In this document: positions 25,680-34,732 of the stretch, piece by piece
Numbering within the stretch: position 1 is the stretch's first letter
Layout: each line of letters begins with the position of its first letter
Assembly (NCBI RefSeq): GCF_044597725.1
Contig: NZ_CP139003.1
Location: forward strand, 620,001 to 684,000
Source of the DNA: Bermanella sp044597725
GTDB lineage: Bacteria > Pseudomonadota > Gammaproteobacteria > Pseudomonadales > Oceanobacteraceae
DNA: 64,000 nucleotides
Direction: 5' to 3'
Position numbers and translations under genes: made by a program
The notes under the pieces: model-generated
The model's database searches: none
Seen by the model: the letters and a program-made list of their open reading frames with translations, nothing else
What the model was told of the DNA's origin: nothing

Positions 25680-26969
25680 TTAGTCTTCTGCAAATGCAAT
25701 ATCCCTTAAGAATAGTGCAATGTCAGGAAAAACAATAAGTAATGCGGCAGACAGTAATAACATGGCAACAAACGGAGCAGTCCCGCGTATTACCTCCCAG
25801 TAAGGTTTCTTAAAGATAGCAATGGCAGTAAATATGTCACAGCCAAATGGCGGTGTTGCTGAGCCAATGGCCACTTGTAACGTAATAATGATACCTACGT
25901 GAACCGGATCTAGACCCGTTGCGGCAATAGCTGGGGCAAAAATTGGCGTTAATACCAGAATAACTACAATCGGGTCGACAAACATACATGCAATAAAAAA
26001 GGCAATGGATATTGATGCGAGTACGCCCATGGGGCCCATGTCTGCTATACCGACTGCATCCAAAATCGTTTGCGGAATTTGTGCAAATGAAATAATCCAT
26101 GAGAAGCCGTTACCCACACCCACCAAGATGAAAACAACAGCTGTGATTAAGCCTGTAGACTTGGCTATGGCATAAATGTCTTTTGTGGCGAGAGATCTGA
26201 AAACGATAAACTCAAGAATAATGGCATAGAGAACACATACGGCCGCAGCCTCGGTGGGGCTGAATATGCCACCATAAATACCACCGACAATAATAACCGG
26301 AAACATAAGCGGCCATATAGCGCGTTTAGAGGCATCCAAGCGTTCTTTCCAAGAAGACCGTTCCTCGGTGGGCACGTTATGTACAGTTGCGTAATAGAGG
26401 CAATAAAGGGAGAAGAAAAACAAAATCATCAAACCGGGACCAATACCTGCAATAAATAGTTCAGCGATGGATGTTTCAGAAATCACACCGTAAATAATCA
26501 TGCCGATGCTCGGTGGAATTAGAAAGGCAATGTCGCTGGCGTTGATGATTAAAGCCAGTGAAAAGGGGTCACTATAGCCTGCGCGCAAAAGTTTGGGGCG
26601 TAACGCAGAACCTACCGCCACTACAGTCGCTTGGGTCGAGCCAGAAACAGCACCAAACAAGGTGCACGATGTTGCTGTGCTGATCGCTAGACCACCGCGA
26701 ATATGGCCAATGAATGTCATTACCATGTCTATTAAGCGATGGGCTGATTGCCCCCGAGTCATTATATCGGCAGCAAGAATAAACATGGGTACAGCAATTA
26801 GGGAGGCAGGGCGAATACCGCCTAACACTTGTTGAATAAATGTGTCCATTTGGCCGAAGCCGTCGAACATCATGAAAAAACCGGTAACCGCTGCTGCGAT
26901 GAGGGGAATCATCATAGGAAAGCCCATGAGGAGCAATACGATCATGATGAGCATTAACGTAAGAGCCAT
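25680..26969 (-). CDS. teaC: TeaC-like TRAP transporter large permease (DctM family)
   Basis: A 429-residue inner-membrane protein with about 12 hydrophobic segments, the sodium-coupled translocation subunit of a TRAP transporter. Family segments include GSTQATVVAVGSALRPKLLRAGY, FLIPPSIGMIIYGV and LQVAIGSATPPFGCDIF. Gene order P-Q-M-Usp and the close match of the binding protein to TeaA suggest ectoine and hydroxyectoine as substrates. Confidence 0.85.
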   Translation of the reverse strand: MALTLMLIMIVLLLMGFPMMIPLIAAAVTGFFMMFDGFGQMDTFIQQVLGGIRPASLIAVPMFILAADIMTRGQSAHRLIDMVMTFIGHIRGGLAISTATSCTLFGAVSGSTQATVVAVGSALRPKLLRAGYSDPFSLALIINASDIAFLIPPSIGMIIYGVISETSIAELFIAGIGPGLMILFFFSLYCLYYATVHNVPTEERSSWKERLDASKRAIWPLMFPVIIVGGIYGGIFSPTEAAAVCVLYAIILEFIVFRSLATKDIYAIAKSTGLITAVVFILVGVGNGFSWIISFAQIPQTILDAVGIADMGPMGVLASISIAFFIACMFVDPIVVILVLTPIFAPAIAATGLDPVHVGIIITLQVAIGSATPPFGCDIFTAIAIFKKPYWEVIRGTAPFVAMLLLSAALLIVFPDIALFLRDIAFAED

Positions 26970-26981
26970 GAGAATTCCTTT

Positions 26982-27560
26982 TTAAACTTCGCTTTCGGTG
27001 TCGGCATAACCATCAATTACGCCGGTTGAAAGATAAACATCTTTGGATGTTAAATTTTTATAAGCCGTTAATAAGTATTGGATACCGGTAATGGCAAAAC
27101 CGAGGGGGACCCAAATATAAATCCACCAAATCTCTATACCCAGTGCCGGTAAAATGCGTCCCCTCGATTGAGTTGTGGCCACATATTCAAAGGCAAAATA
27201 GGCTAAAAAGAACATAAAGACAGATGTTATTAAGGCAATACTAACCATCATAAATTTGCGACCCGCATAGGGTAACATGTCATAAATAGCCGACATGCGG
27301 ATGTGGCGACCATGGCGAGCAGCATAACCAATACCAGCACATGTAATTAAAATAATTAAAATACGGTTAATTTCGCCAGAAAAGAATAGGCCTTGTCCAA
27401 AACCAAAGCGGGCTACAACGTTAATACATGTGTTTAGCGCCATAAGCAGAACGCCACTGGCTAACATTACTGCTTCTACTTTGCTAATAGCATTGTCAAG
27501 TTTGCCTAGTAAGCCAGGCAATTCGGATTGGTAAAGAAGAGTGTCTGAATCGTCGGACAT
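26982..27560 (-). CDS. teaB: TeaB-like TRAP transporter small permease (DctQ family)
   Basis: A 192-residue membrane protein with four hydrophobic segments and the DctQ-type features EINRILIILITCAGIGYAARHGRHIRMS and a C-terminal WIYIWVPLGFAITG helix. It pairs with the large permease encoded 12 bp downstream and with the periplasmic binding protein encoded upstream (52 bp). Confidence 0.87.
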   Translation of the reverse strand: MSDDSDTLLYQSELPGLLGKLDNAISKVEAVMLASGVLLMALNTCINVVARFGFGQGLFFSGEINRILIILITCAGIGYAARHGRHIRMSAIYDMLPYAGRKFMMVSIALITSVFMFFLAYFAFEYVATTQSRGRILPALGIEIWWIYIWVPLGFAITGIQYLLTAYKNLTSKDVYLSTGVIDGYADTESEV

Positions 27561-27612
27561 GGGAAGAACTCGTTAAAGAAATGGGTGAGCGACACGCCCA
27601 CCCATTTTACGG

Positions 27613-28638
27613 TTAGTTTTTAGTAGTAGCTTTTAAGTCTGCTTTAAATTGGTCGAGCAGTTTTTTACCACTTTTTCCCGTCATTTCGATGAAGGTTTTT
27701 TCAACTTGAGGTGCACGTTCTTTAAACGCTTCAATTTGCTTGTCGGTTAAGCGGGTTACGGTAACCTTATCGCTGGCATCAGTAATTTTCTTCAGTGCTT
27801 TATCCGCAAGACCATCGATGTGCTTGATGATTTCTTCAAAGGCATAATTAGCCGCTTTTTGAATAAGTTGCTGGTCTTTCTTTGGAAGGTCGTCATAAAA
27901 ATCTTTGTTTGCCATAGATGCAGTTGTAAACCAACCATGCTTGGTAAAGATAAGGTTTGGTGAAACTTCGTACAAACCACCAGATTCAATCCAGAAAATT
28001 GGGTTTTCTTGACCCTGAATCATATTTGTTTGCAACGCGCCGTATACCTCACCCCAAGGCAATGGCGTAGGTGTTGCACCAAATGCTTCATAGGTTGCCG
28101 ACAATAGCGGGTTGGTCATAACGCGAATTTTTTTACCATTGAAGTCAGATGGCTTGGTTACTTTCTCGTCAGCGGTTACCACCATTTCCCCTTCTGGGTA
28201 CATTTTAAGTAGCTCTAAGCCTTTTTCTTCGTACAATTCAGGGAAGTTTTCATTAATAGCCTTACTTGTGCGGAAGAATTCAATCACCGTATCCATATCG
28301 GTTGGCATTAAGTAAGGAATGAAGAAGATTTGCGCTTCGGGGATAAGAGAACCAGTAAAACCAGGAGATTGGTTAACAAACTGCAAGATGCCTGCTTGTG
28401 TTTGCTCCATAATGTCGTCTGATTCACCTAATTCGCCAAAGCGATAAACTTTTAATGTGTGATCAGAGTTTTCTTCGATATATTCTTTGAACTTGTGGGC
28501 ATAAACATCTTGAACATCCCCTTCGTACTCTTCATGTGCGTAACGCCAAGTATCTGCAGTGGCAAAACTGGCTAGGCCCATGCCGGCGGCTATACATGTG
28601 ATAACCGATAGTTGCTTGAAGTATCGTGAAATGGACAT
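27613..28638 (-). CDS. teaA: TeaA-like periplasmic ectoine-binding protein (DctP family)
   Basis: A 341-residue periplasmic solute-binding protein with a signal peptide ending at ASFATA-D, so the mature chain starts DTWRYAHEEYEGDVQDV. From memory the mature sequence is very close to TeaA of Halomonas elongata over long blocks (YRFGELGESDDIMEQTQ, TPTPLPWGEVYGALQTN, GQENPIFWIESGGLYEVSP). These hold the Glu, Arg, Asn and aromatic residues that cage ectoine in TeaA. GGAGGG precedes the start. It is divergent from a porin gene across a 703-bp spacer, which would suit coordinated uptake across both membranes. Confidence 0.82.
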   Translation of the reverse strand: MSISRYFKQLSVITCIAAGMGLASFATADTWRYAHEEYEGDVQDVYAHKFKEYIEENSDHTLKVYRFGELGESDDIMEQTQAGILQFVNQSPGFTGSLIPEAQIFFIPYLMPTDMDTVIEFFRTSKAINENFPELYEEKGLELLKMYPEGEMVVTADEKVTKPSDFNGKKIRVMTNPLLSATYEAFGATPTPLPWGEVYGALQTNMIQGQENPIFWIESGGLYEVSPNLIFTKHGWFTTASMANKDFYDDLPKKDQQLIQKAANYAFEEIIKHIDGLADKALKKITDASDKVTVTRLTDKQIEAFKERAPQVEKTFIEMTGKSGKKLLDQFKADLKATTKN

Positions 28639-29341
28639 TATGTCCCTCCATTTATGTGACGAGATCGTAAGTCAATGACCTAAACGATTCTATTCGATTC
28701 ATATTTTGCGCCAACAACTACGATAACGCGCTGTTTTTTTAAACAAAATATATTTTTTCCCACCGCTCAATAACGCTAAGCGGCTTTTAATTTCTTTATC
28801 AGCATGTCAAAACTAAAACAAAATCGCAACTAACGGCTTAGCAAAACTAAAAATGCTTAGCTACTTATCATACTTTATTCCTATGCATAAAAAATGCCAT
28901 GCAGCAGAAATCGTTTTGCTATGCTGTTATTAGATAAGTATAAAATAGATTATTAAGACTGAAACGCATAATAAAAAAACAAGTGAGTCATTAAATGTTG
29001 ATGACTAAGCATGTATTTATACAAGTGTTTAAATTAAGTATAAATATAATACAAAAATGAAAAACTGTGTCGTTGTCATCTTTTTTTCATCGGGCGCCTG
29101 TATTTTTAACTACGACATATGTACCATTCGCGAAAGTGAGCGAGTACTGTCTCGTAAAAAAATGCATAAAAACACGCGTATTGTCTTAATTAGACTATGC
29201 TTATCCGATTAATCGACTATATGTTTGCCACAAAGCAAACTTGTTGTATGGTTATTAAAATGCTTTTAAAGCAGTAAAGCTCGCATTGACACCTGCAAAT
29301 AATTTGTAGGGGTCCCAATAAGAAAATAGTGAGGAGAAAGT
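28639..29341. other. 703-bp AT-rich spacer between teaA and the porin
   Basis: No frame longer than a few dozen codons and no RNA gene I can recognise. It is clearly more AT-rich than its flanks, with many short A and T runs. Both teaA and the porin read outward from it, so it must hold their promoters and probably osmotic control sites. The last bases before the porin (GAGGAG) are its ribosome site. I see no sigma-54 pattern and no clear palindrome longer than about 8 bp. Confidence 0.6.
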
Positions 29342-30433
29342 ATGTTTAAAAAAACATCTTTAGCATTAGCAGTTACTGGTTTAGCATTTGCTGGCCAATC
29401 AATCGCTGCCCCTAGTGTCAATGTATCGGGTTTTGTTGATATGGGTCTAGAGTATTATTCTGGTGATGGTACTGGTCTAATTTTCAATGGCTATAATTCG
29501 CCTGCACAAGGAAATAGTGACGAACAGAACATAGCCATGAATAACCCGGTGACATCTCGCTTAATTGTTTCTGGTTCCGAGGAACACGATAATGGATGGA
29601 CTACTGGGTATCATATCGAAACTCAAATAGATGTTTTGGATGATGATGCGGCAAACGGGACAGCACCGGTTACTACTCGTCAAGCAAATATCACGTTGAG
29701 CAAGGATAAGCACAATATCAAAGTCGGTAGTCAATGGTCTCCACTATTTGAATACAGTGCTTGGAATGCCATGAAAACGGAAGGGCATGGTTATGGTGCT
29801 TATTATTTTACCACTGCTGATCTTCCAGGCTCACTAGCTTACGGTTTCCGCAATGACAGCACCATTAACTATACATATGGTGGTGGTGGGTATAGCACCG
29901 ACCCTGTGACGTTTACCGTCGCTGCTCACATTGGTGAAGGTGACGCAACTAATGAAGAAGCTTTATCTGGTATGACGGCAGGTGGCGCTGTTTCGTTTGG
30001 TCAAGTAACCGTGAATGGTACTTACATCAAAGCAATGACTACTAGCGCAGATGAGCCTTCTTTAATGAGTGTTGGCGCAAAGTATCGTGCTAATGATCAG
30101 CTTGAATTAGGCTTCAACTATCATTCGGTTGATAAAGATGATGTTGCTGGTGATAAACGTACCTCTATGGCGTTTGGCGGTATGTACAATGTGACGCCAG
30201 ATCTTAGCGTTCATGCTGGTTTTGGTGCGGGTGAAGATGATAATGGTGAAGAGCTAGAAAGTAATATTTACGCTCAAGTCATTCAGTCTGTTTCTGATAC
30301 CTTTCATATTCGTTTAGAGCTTGAACAGGTGAGTGCTAAAACATTCAAGGACACTAATAACGATGGTACGGAAGATTCTATTGTTTCTGGTGATGATACT
30401 GTTGCAGTAGTTTACCTTCGCCAAGCATTCTAA
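29342..30433 (+). CDS. outer-membrane general porin
   Basis: A 363-residue Gram-negative porin. The signal peptide ends SIAA-APS, the mature protein opens with VNVSGFVDMGLEYY, strands with alternating polar and hydrophobic residues run through it, and it ends in the C-terminal phenylalanine of VVYLRQAF needed for barrel assembly. GRASS-type acidic loops (DGTG, NDGTED) are frequent. Its place opposite the ectoine transporter suggests osmolyte entry, but selectivity cannot be read from the sequence. Confidence 0.88.
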   Translation: MFKKTSLALAVTGLAFAGQSIAAPSVNVSGFVDMGLEYYSGDGTGLIFNGYNSPAQGNSDEQNIAMNNPVTSRLIVSGSEEHDNGWTTGYHIETQIDVLDDDAANGTAPVTTRQANITLSKDKHNIKVGSQWSPLFEYSAWNAMKTEGHGYGAYYFTTADLPGSLAYGFRNDSTINYTYGGGGYSTDPVTFTVAAHIGEGDATNEEALSGMTAGGAVSFGQVTVNGTYIKAMTTSADEPSLMSVGAKYRANDQLELGFNYHSVDKDDVAGDKRTSMAFGGMYNVTPDLSVHAGFGAGEDDNGEELESNIYAQVIQSVSDTFHIRLELEQVSAKTFKDTNNDGTEDSIVSGDDTVAVVYLRQAF

Positions 30434-30468
30434 TAGCGAATTTCGTTATTAGTTAACGCTTAGCAAAT

Positions 30469-30508
30469 AAAAAACCGCGCCTTGTTTTATACTGGGCGCG
30501 GTTTTTTT
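30469..30508 (+). terminator. rho-independent terminator after the porin
   Basis: AAAAAACCGCGCC pairs with GGCGCGGTTTTTT across a 13-base loop and ends in seven T. A second, weaker hairpin (CTAATAGCGAA with TTCGTTATTAG, one mismatch) covers the stop codon at about 30430-30452. Confidence 0.92.
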
Positions 30509-30547
30509 ATGTGTAGATAAAATAGAGAAATATTGTATCTGTATGAT

Positions 30548-30847
30548 TTACTTAAGATATTCGTCGTACTTTTCTACATAGTCTTCTAAATTAGCTTTTA
30601 ACATGGCGCGGTATTGATCGGTGAAATAATCTAACGCTTCCACTTTGTTGCGATCGGCCTCTGCCTTATCTTTAGCCGATGCTGCAACTAAATAGGCGTT
30701 AAAGCGTGCTGCGGCATAAAGCATACTGGCGCTAATCTTGCCCGGCTCATGCTCTTTTGTAAGCTCGTTTGCAAGGCTAATGAATTGGTCGGTGCGTTTA
30801 AAAAAACCGGGGTCCATATTCTTTGCGGTTTGCTCGGGATCTGACAT
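30548..30847 (-). CDS. DUF3144 family small protein
   Basis: A 99-residue acidic helical protein with no signal or membrane segment. FFKRTDQFISLAN and KISASMLYAAARFNAYLVAAS fit the DUF3144 family. Function is unknown. It lies just after uvrA on the same strand (51 bp between uvrA stop side and this start), a common neighbour in gammaproteobacteria only by my impression. Confidence 0.8.
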   Translation of the reverse strand: MSDPEQTAKNMDPGFFKRTDQFISLANELTKEHEPGKISASMLYAAARFNAYLVAASAKDKAEADRNKVEALDYFTDQYRAMLKANLEDYVEKYDEYLK

Positions 30848-30898
30848 AACTACCTCAGTGACGAATGAATGAAAAATAAATAAATCAAAACCCCATGC

Positions 30899-33721
30899 CT
30901 AGCCTAGCATGGGTTTTAAGAAGGTGGCCGTATGACTACCTTTAACCTTGCTTACGTCCTCTGGTGTGCCTTGGGCAATAATATGCCCACCACCAGAGCC
31001 TCCTTCTGGGCCCAAGTCAATAATCCAATCGGCGGTCTTAATGACATCGAGATTGTGTTCAATGACGACAATGGTATTACCATGATCGCGCAACCTGTGA
31101 AGAACATTTAGCAGTTGCTGAATATCATGGAAGTGTAAGCCGGTAGTTGGTTCATCAAGTATATATAGAGTTTGCCCTGTGTCGCGCTTGCTGAGTTCTC
31201 GTGCCAGTTTGACCCGTTGAGCCTCACCACCAGACAAGGTTGTGGCGTTTTGCCCCAGCCTTACATAGCTTAAGCCAACGTCCATTAGGGTATCTAATTT
31301 ACGTTTCAAGGCAGGAATGGCTTCGAAGAATGAACAAGCATCTTCTACCGTCATCTCTAATACTTCGTGAATATTTTTACCTTTATAGCGAATATCCAAG
31401 GTTTCTCGATTATAGCGTTTGCCTTGGCAAACATCGCAAGGTACATAAACATCAGCCAAAAAGTGCATCTCAACTTTTATTACACCGTCACCTTGGCAGG
31501 CTTCGCAGCGGCCGCCTTTTACGTTAAAGCTAAAGCGACCCGCTTTATAACCTCGGCTACGGGATTCTTCTGTGGCGGCGAATAAATCACGAATGGCAGT
31601 AAATATACCAGTATAGGTTGCAGGGTTAGAACGTGGAGTACGGCCAATAGGGCTTTGGTCAATATCGACGCATTTATCAAAGTGATCCATACCTTCAACC
31701 GCTTGGTGCTCTGCGGGTTTTAAGGTTGTGGCACGATTAAGCTGAGTGGCCGCTAGTGGGAATAAGGTTTGGTTAATCAGGGTGGATTTACCACTACCCG
31801 AGACCCCTGTTACACAGGTGAGCAAACCCACGGGTAAGCTAAGGGTGACGTCTTGTAAATTGTTGCCGGTCGCACCCTTTAGAACCAATTGTTTTTCGGG
31901 GTCTGCTTTAAAGCGTTCTTTGGGTACTTCAATTTTTTTCTTACCCGTTAAATATTGCCCTGTGATGGATTCTTTGCATTTACCTATTTGCTTGGGCAAG
32001 CCTGCATAAATAACTTCACCGCCATGTACACCGGCACCTGGGCCAATATCAATAATAAAATCGGCAGCGCGAATGGCATCCTCATCATGTTCAACCACTA
32101 AAACCGTATTGCCCAAATCACGCAAATGTTCAAGGGTCTTAAGTAATCGGTCGTTATCTCGTTGGTGTAGTCCAATTGAGGGCTCATCCAAGATGTACAT
32201 TACACCCACAAGTCCTGCGCCAATTTGGCTGGCTAGCCGTATACGCTGTGCTTCACCGCCCGATAGAGTATCGGCACTTCGGTCGAGGCTTAAATAGTTG
32301 AGGCCAACATTCACTAAAAAATGTAAACGGTCGTTAATTTCTTTAAGGATTTTATTGGCAATTTCGCCTTTTTTGCCTTTGAGTTTAAGCTTGGCAAAGT
32401 ACTCTAGGGCTGGCCCTATGGGCATAGCGGTAATGTCGGCTATGTTGTGATTATCAACAAAAACATTACGACTGGCTTGTTTTAAACGCGAGCCGCTGCA
32501 AGTTGGACAAGGCTGTACAGATAATAACTTAGATAATTCTTCCCGTACCATGGCACTTTCGGTTTCGTGGTATCGACGGGATAAATTAGGTACAACCCCT
32601 TCGAATGGGTGCTCTTTTATTACTGTATCACCACGACTATTAACGTAGCGGAAGGCAACTTTTTCTTGATCGCTGCCATATAAAACGATGTTGCGTTGTT
32701 TTTTGGTTAGTTTTTTAAATGGCTTATCCATGCCAAAACCATAGTGGTCGGCAACGCTACTTAGCATTTGAAAGTAATAAATAGTGCGGCGGTCCCAGCC
32801 TTTAATCGCGCCTTCACCTAAGGTTAGGCTGCTATCAATAATCAGCTTATCTGGGTCGAAGTACTGGTCAACACCTAAGCCATCACAGGTTTCACAGGCG
32901 CCGGCTGGGTTGTTAAACGAAAACATGCGTGGTTCTAAATCGGTGATACTGTAGCCGCATACTGGGCAGGCAAACTTTGAGCTAAACAGTATCTCAAGTT
33001 TGTCGTCGTCCATGCCTTTTACTTTAGCGGTTCCCGATGCAAGCTCTAATGCTGTTTCTAGAGATTCGGCAAGACGTTGATTAATACCCTCGCGCACTTT
33101 GATGCGATCAATCACCACTTCAATAGTGTGCTTTTTATTCTTGTCCAGTTCTGGAATATCGTCCATATCAACGACGATGCCATCAACCCGAACCCGTACG
33201 AAGCCTTGCCCACGCAATTGCTCAAATAAATGTAAGTGTTCACCTTTACGTTCCTGAACAACCGGAGCCAAGATCATAAGCTTGCTGCCTTCAGGTAAGG
33301 CTAGAATCTGATCAACCATTTGGCTTACGGTTTGAGCATCCAATACTTCACCATGATCAGGGCAGCGAGGTTCACCGGCACGCGCGAACAACAAACGCAG
33401 ATAGTCGTATATTTCCGTCACTGTACCCACGGTAGAGCGAGGATTGTGGCTAGTAGACTTTTGCTCAATAGAAATAGCTGGGCTTAAACCCTCAATGTGG
33501 TCCACATCAGGTTTTTCCATCATGGATAAAAATTGACGAGCATAAGTGGATAAACTTTCTACGTAGCGACGCTGACCTTCGGCGTACAAGGTATCAAACG
33601 CGAGAGATGATTTTCCGGAACCCGATAGCCCAGTGATCACCACTAGCTTGTCTCGGGGTATATCTAAATCTATGTTCTTGAGATTGTGGGTTCGAGCACC
33701 ACGTACGAGAATTGTATCCAT
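30899..33721 (-). CDS. uvrA: UvrA, excinuclease ABC subunit A
   Basis: DNA damage sensor of nucleotide excision repair. The start at 33721 gives 940 residues, exactly E. coli length, and MDTILVRGARTHNLKNID. A longer frame upstream adds 23 unrelated residues and is rejected. Two ABC modules show GLSGSGKSSLAFDT and GVSGSGKSTLINQ Walker A motifs and two signature loops (DTLSGGEAQRIRL, TTLSGGEAQRVKL). Zinc clusters are CPVCGY...CETCDG and CEACQG...CDVCQG. No clear LexA box was found in the 190 bp upstream. Confidence 0.97.
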   Translation of the reverse strand: MDTILVRGARTHNLKNIDLDIPRDKLVVITGLSGSGKSSLAFDTLYAEGQRRYVESLSTYARQFLSMMEKPDVDHIEGLSPAISIEQKSTSHNPRSTVGTVTEIYDYLRLLFARAGEPRCPDHGEVLDAQTVSQMVDQILALPEGSKLMILAPVVQERKGEHLHLFEQLRGQGFVRVRVDGIVVDMDDIPELDKNKKHTIEVVIDRIKVREGINQRLAESLETALELASGTAKVKGMDDDKLEILFSSKFACPVCGYSITDLEPRMFSFNNPAGACETCDGLGVDQYFDPDKLIIDSSLTLGEGAIKGWDRRTIYYFQMLSSVADHYGFGMDKPFKKLTKKQRNIVLYGSDQEKVAFRYVNSRGDTVIKEHPFEGVVPNLSRRYHETESAMVREELSKLLSVQPCPTCSGSRLKQASRNVFVDNHNIADITAMPIGPALEYFAKLKLKGKKGEIANKILKEINDRLHFLVNVGLNYLSLDRSADTLSGGEAQRIRLASQIGAGLVGVMYILDEPSIGLHQRDNDRLLKTLEHLRDLGNTVLVVEHDEDAIRAADFIIDIGPGAGVHGGEVIYAGLPKQIGKCKESITGQYLTGKKKIEVPKERFKADPEKQLVLKGATGNNLQDVTLSLPVGLLTCVTGVSGSGKSTLINQTLFPLAATQLNRATTLKPAEHQAVEGMDHFDKCVDIDQSPIGRTPRSNPATYTGIFTAIRDLFAATEESRSRGYKAGRFSFNVKGGRCEACQGDGVIKVEMHFLADVYVPCDVCQGKRYNRETLDIRYKGKNIHEVLEMTVEDACSFFEAIPALKRKLDTLMDVGLSYVRLGQNATTLSGGEAQRVKLARELSKRDTGQTLYILDEPTTGLHFHDIQQLLNVLHRLRDHGNTIVVIEHNLDVIKTADWIIDLGPEGGSGGGHIIAQGTPEDVSKVKGSHTATFLKPMLG

Positions 33722-33819
33722 AACACCTGCCGAAAGGGCTGTATATGCAAAACTCCCATTGTACTGTGTTTTGCTCACAGACCCCACCATAGGAACAAAG
33801 AGTTTTCTGGCGGGCGAGG

Positions 33820-33862
33820 GAATAAAGCCCTGAGTTAATAATAATGCTAAAGGGCTTTATTC
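33820..33862 (-). terminator. hairpin between the luxR-type gene and uvrA
   Basis: A perfect 12-bp stem, GAATAAAGCCCT (33820-33831) with AGGGCTTTATTC (33851-33862), around a 19-base loop. It lies after the stop of the CsgD-like gene and before uvrA, with only a short T-rich tail. A weak terminator is the simplest reading. Confidence 0.55.
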
Positions 33863-33911
33863 GTTAAATCGGCAAGCTTGGATCATGGTAGCCTCACTTG
33901 CCGCAGGGGTG

Positions 33912-34565
33912 CTAGATGCTTGCATCTTGCTCGGGAAGGTATTCTTTTGCCCAATTAACCGCTTGAATGCGGTTGGTAACATCCAGTTTTTTAAACAGGT
34001 TGTACATATGGGTTTTTACGGTATGTGTGCTTACATTCAGCGCTTCAGCAATTTCTGCATTTTTAGCACCACTGGCACTTAAGTGTAAAATCTGGCTTTC
34101 CCGACGGGTTAGGTTGTGAATCGGCTTTTTAGGCGTACTGGGTAGACGTCTGTTTTCGGCCAGAAACTGAGTAAGCAATTTACGGCTAAACCAATATTCA
34201 CCATCAAGAATGGAGCGAATACCCTTGCTAACATGGGTTTGGCTTGCACCTTTGTAGAAGAAGCCACACACCTTTGGCCAATTTAACAATTCGTGAAACG
34301 ATTCATCGCCATCTAGGTTGATGAAAAAGACCTTGTTATCACGGGGAAGTTTACTCAGTAGGTTTCGACAATTTTCAAGCTTCATGCCCATGGCATCAAT
34401 GCATACTAGGTGTTGCGCTTGAATTTGAGCGTTATCATCGGTGGAGTACTTTTCGAGTAAAGTACAGTCTATTTGCAAGTGTTGCTGTAGAAAGCCCAAA
34501 AGCAGAGAGTTTTGAATGTTTTTGGGTCCAACAAGCCATAATTGGGGCTTTTTTGCGCGATCCAT
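33912..34565 (-). CDS. CsgD/VpsT-type LuxR-family regulator with c-di-GMP motif
   Basis: A 217-residue protein. The N-terminal atypical receiver (about 1-120) lacks the usual phosphorylation pocket, as in CsgD. The C-terminal LuxR helix-turn-helix runs through LTRRESQILHLSASG, NAEIAEALNVSTHTVKTHMYNL and FKKLDVTNRIQAVNWA, nearly the CsgD pattern. WFSR at 125-128 matches the W[FLM][TS]R motif with which Vibrio VpsT binds c-di-GMP; E. coli CsgD has YFTQ there. I infer a c-di-GMP-responsive regulator of biofilm genes. No matrix genes are next to it. Confidence 0.88.
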   Translation of the reverse strand: MDRAKKPQLWLVGPKNIQNSLLLGFLQQHLQIDCTLLEKYSTDDNAQIQAQHLVCIDAMGMKLENCRNLLSKLPRDNKVFFINLDGDESFHELLNWPKVCGFFYKGASQTHVSKGIRSILDGEYWFSRKLLTQFLAENRRLPSTPKKPIHNLTRRESQILHLSASGAKNAEIAEALNVSTHTVKTHMYNLFKKLDVTNRIQAVNWAKEYLPEQDASI

Positions 34566-34732
34566 ACGCGGCCTTCCTCTTCCAGTTAATGAATTGGAAG
34601 CGCTATTGTATTAAAAAATGTGCAAAATGACAGGCCTATGTGTATAAATCGTGATCGAGTGTGCATAAAACTTTCTTATTCATTCTTAAGCTTGTTAAAA
34701 TGCCGCACTTTTTTTGATCCGCCAAGGTTGCA

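Noticed and set aside
33722..33790. Extended UvrA start
   Set aside because: The extra 23 residues are not in UvrA; ATG 33721 gives exactly 940 residues.
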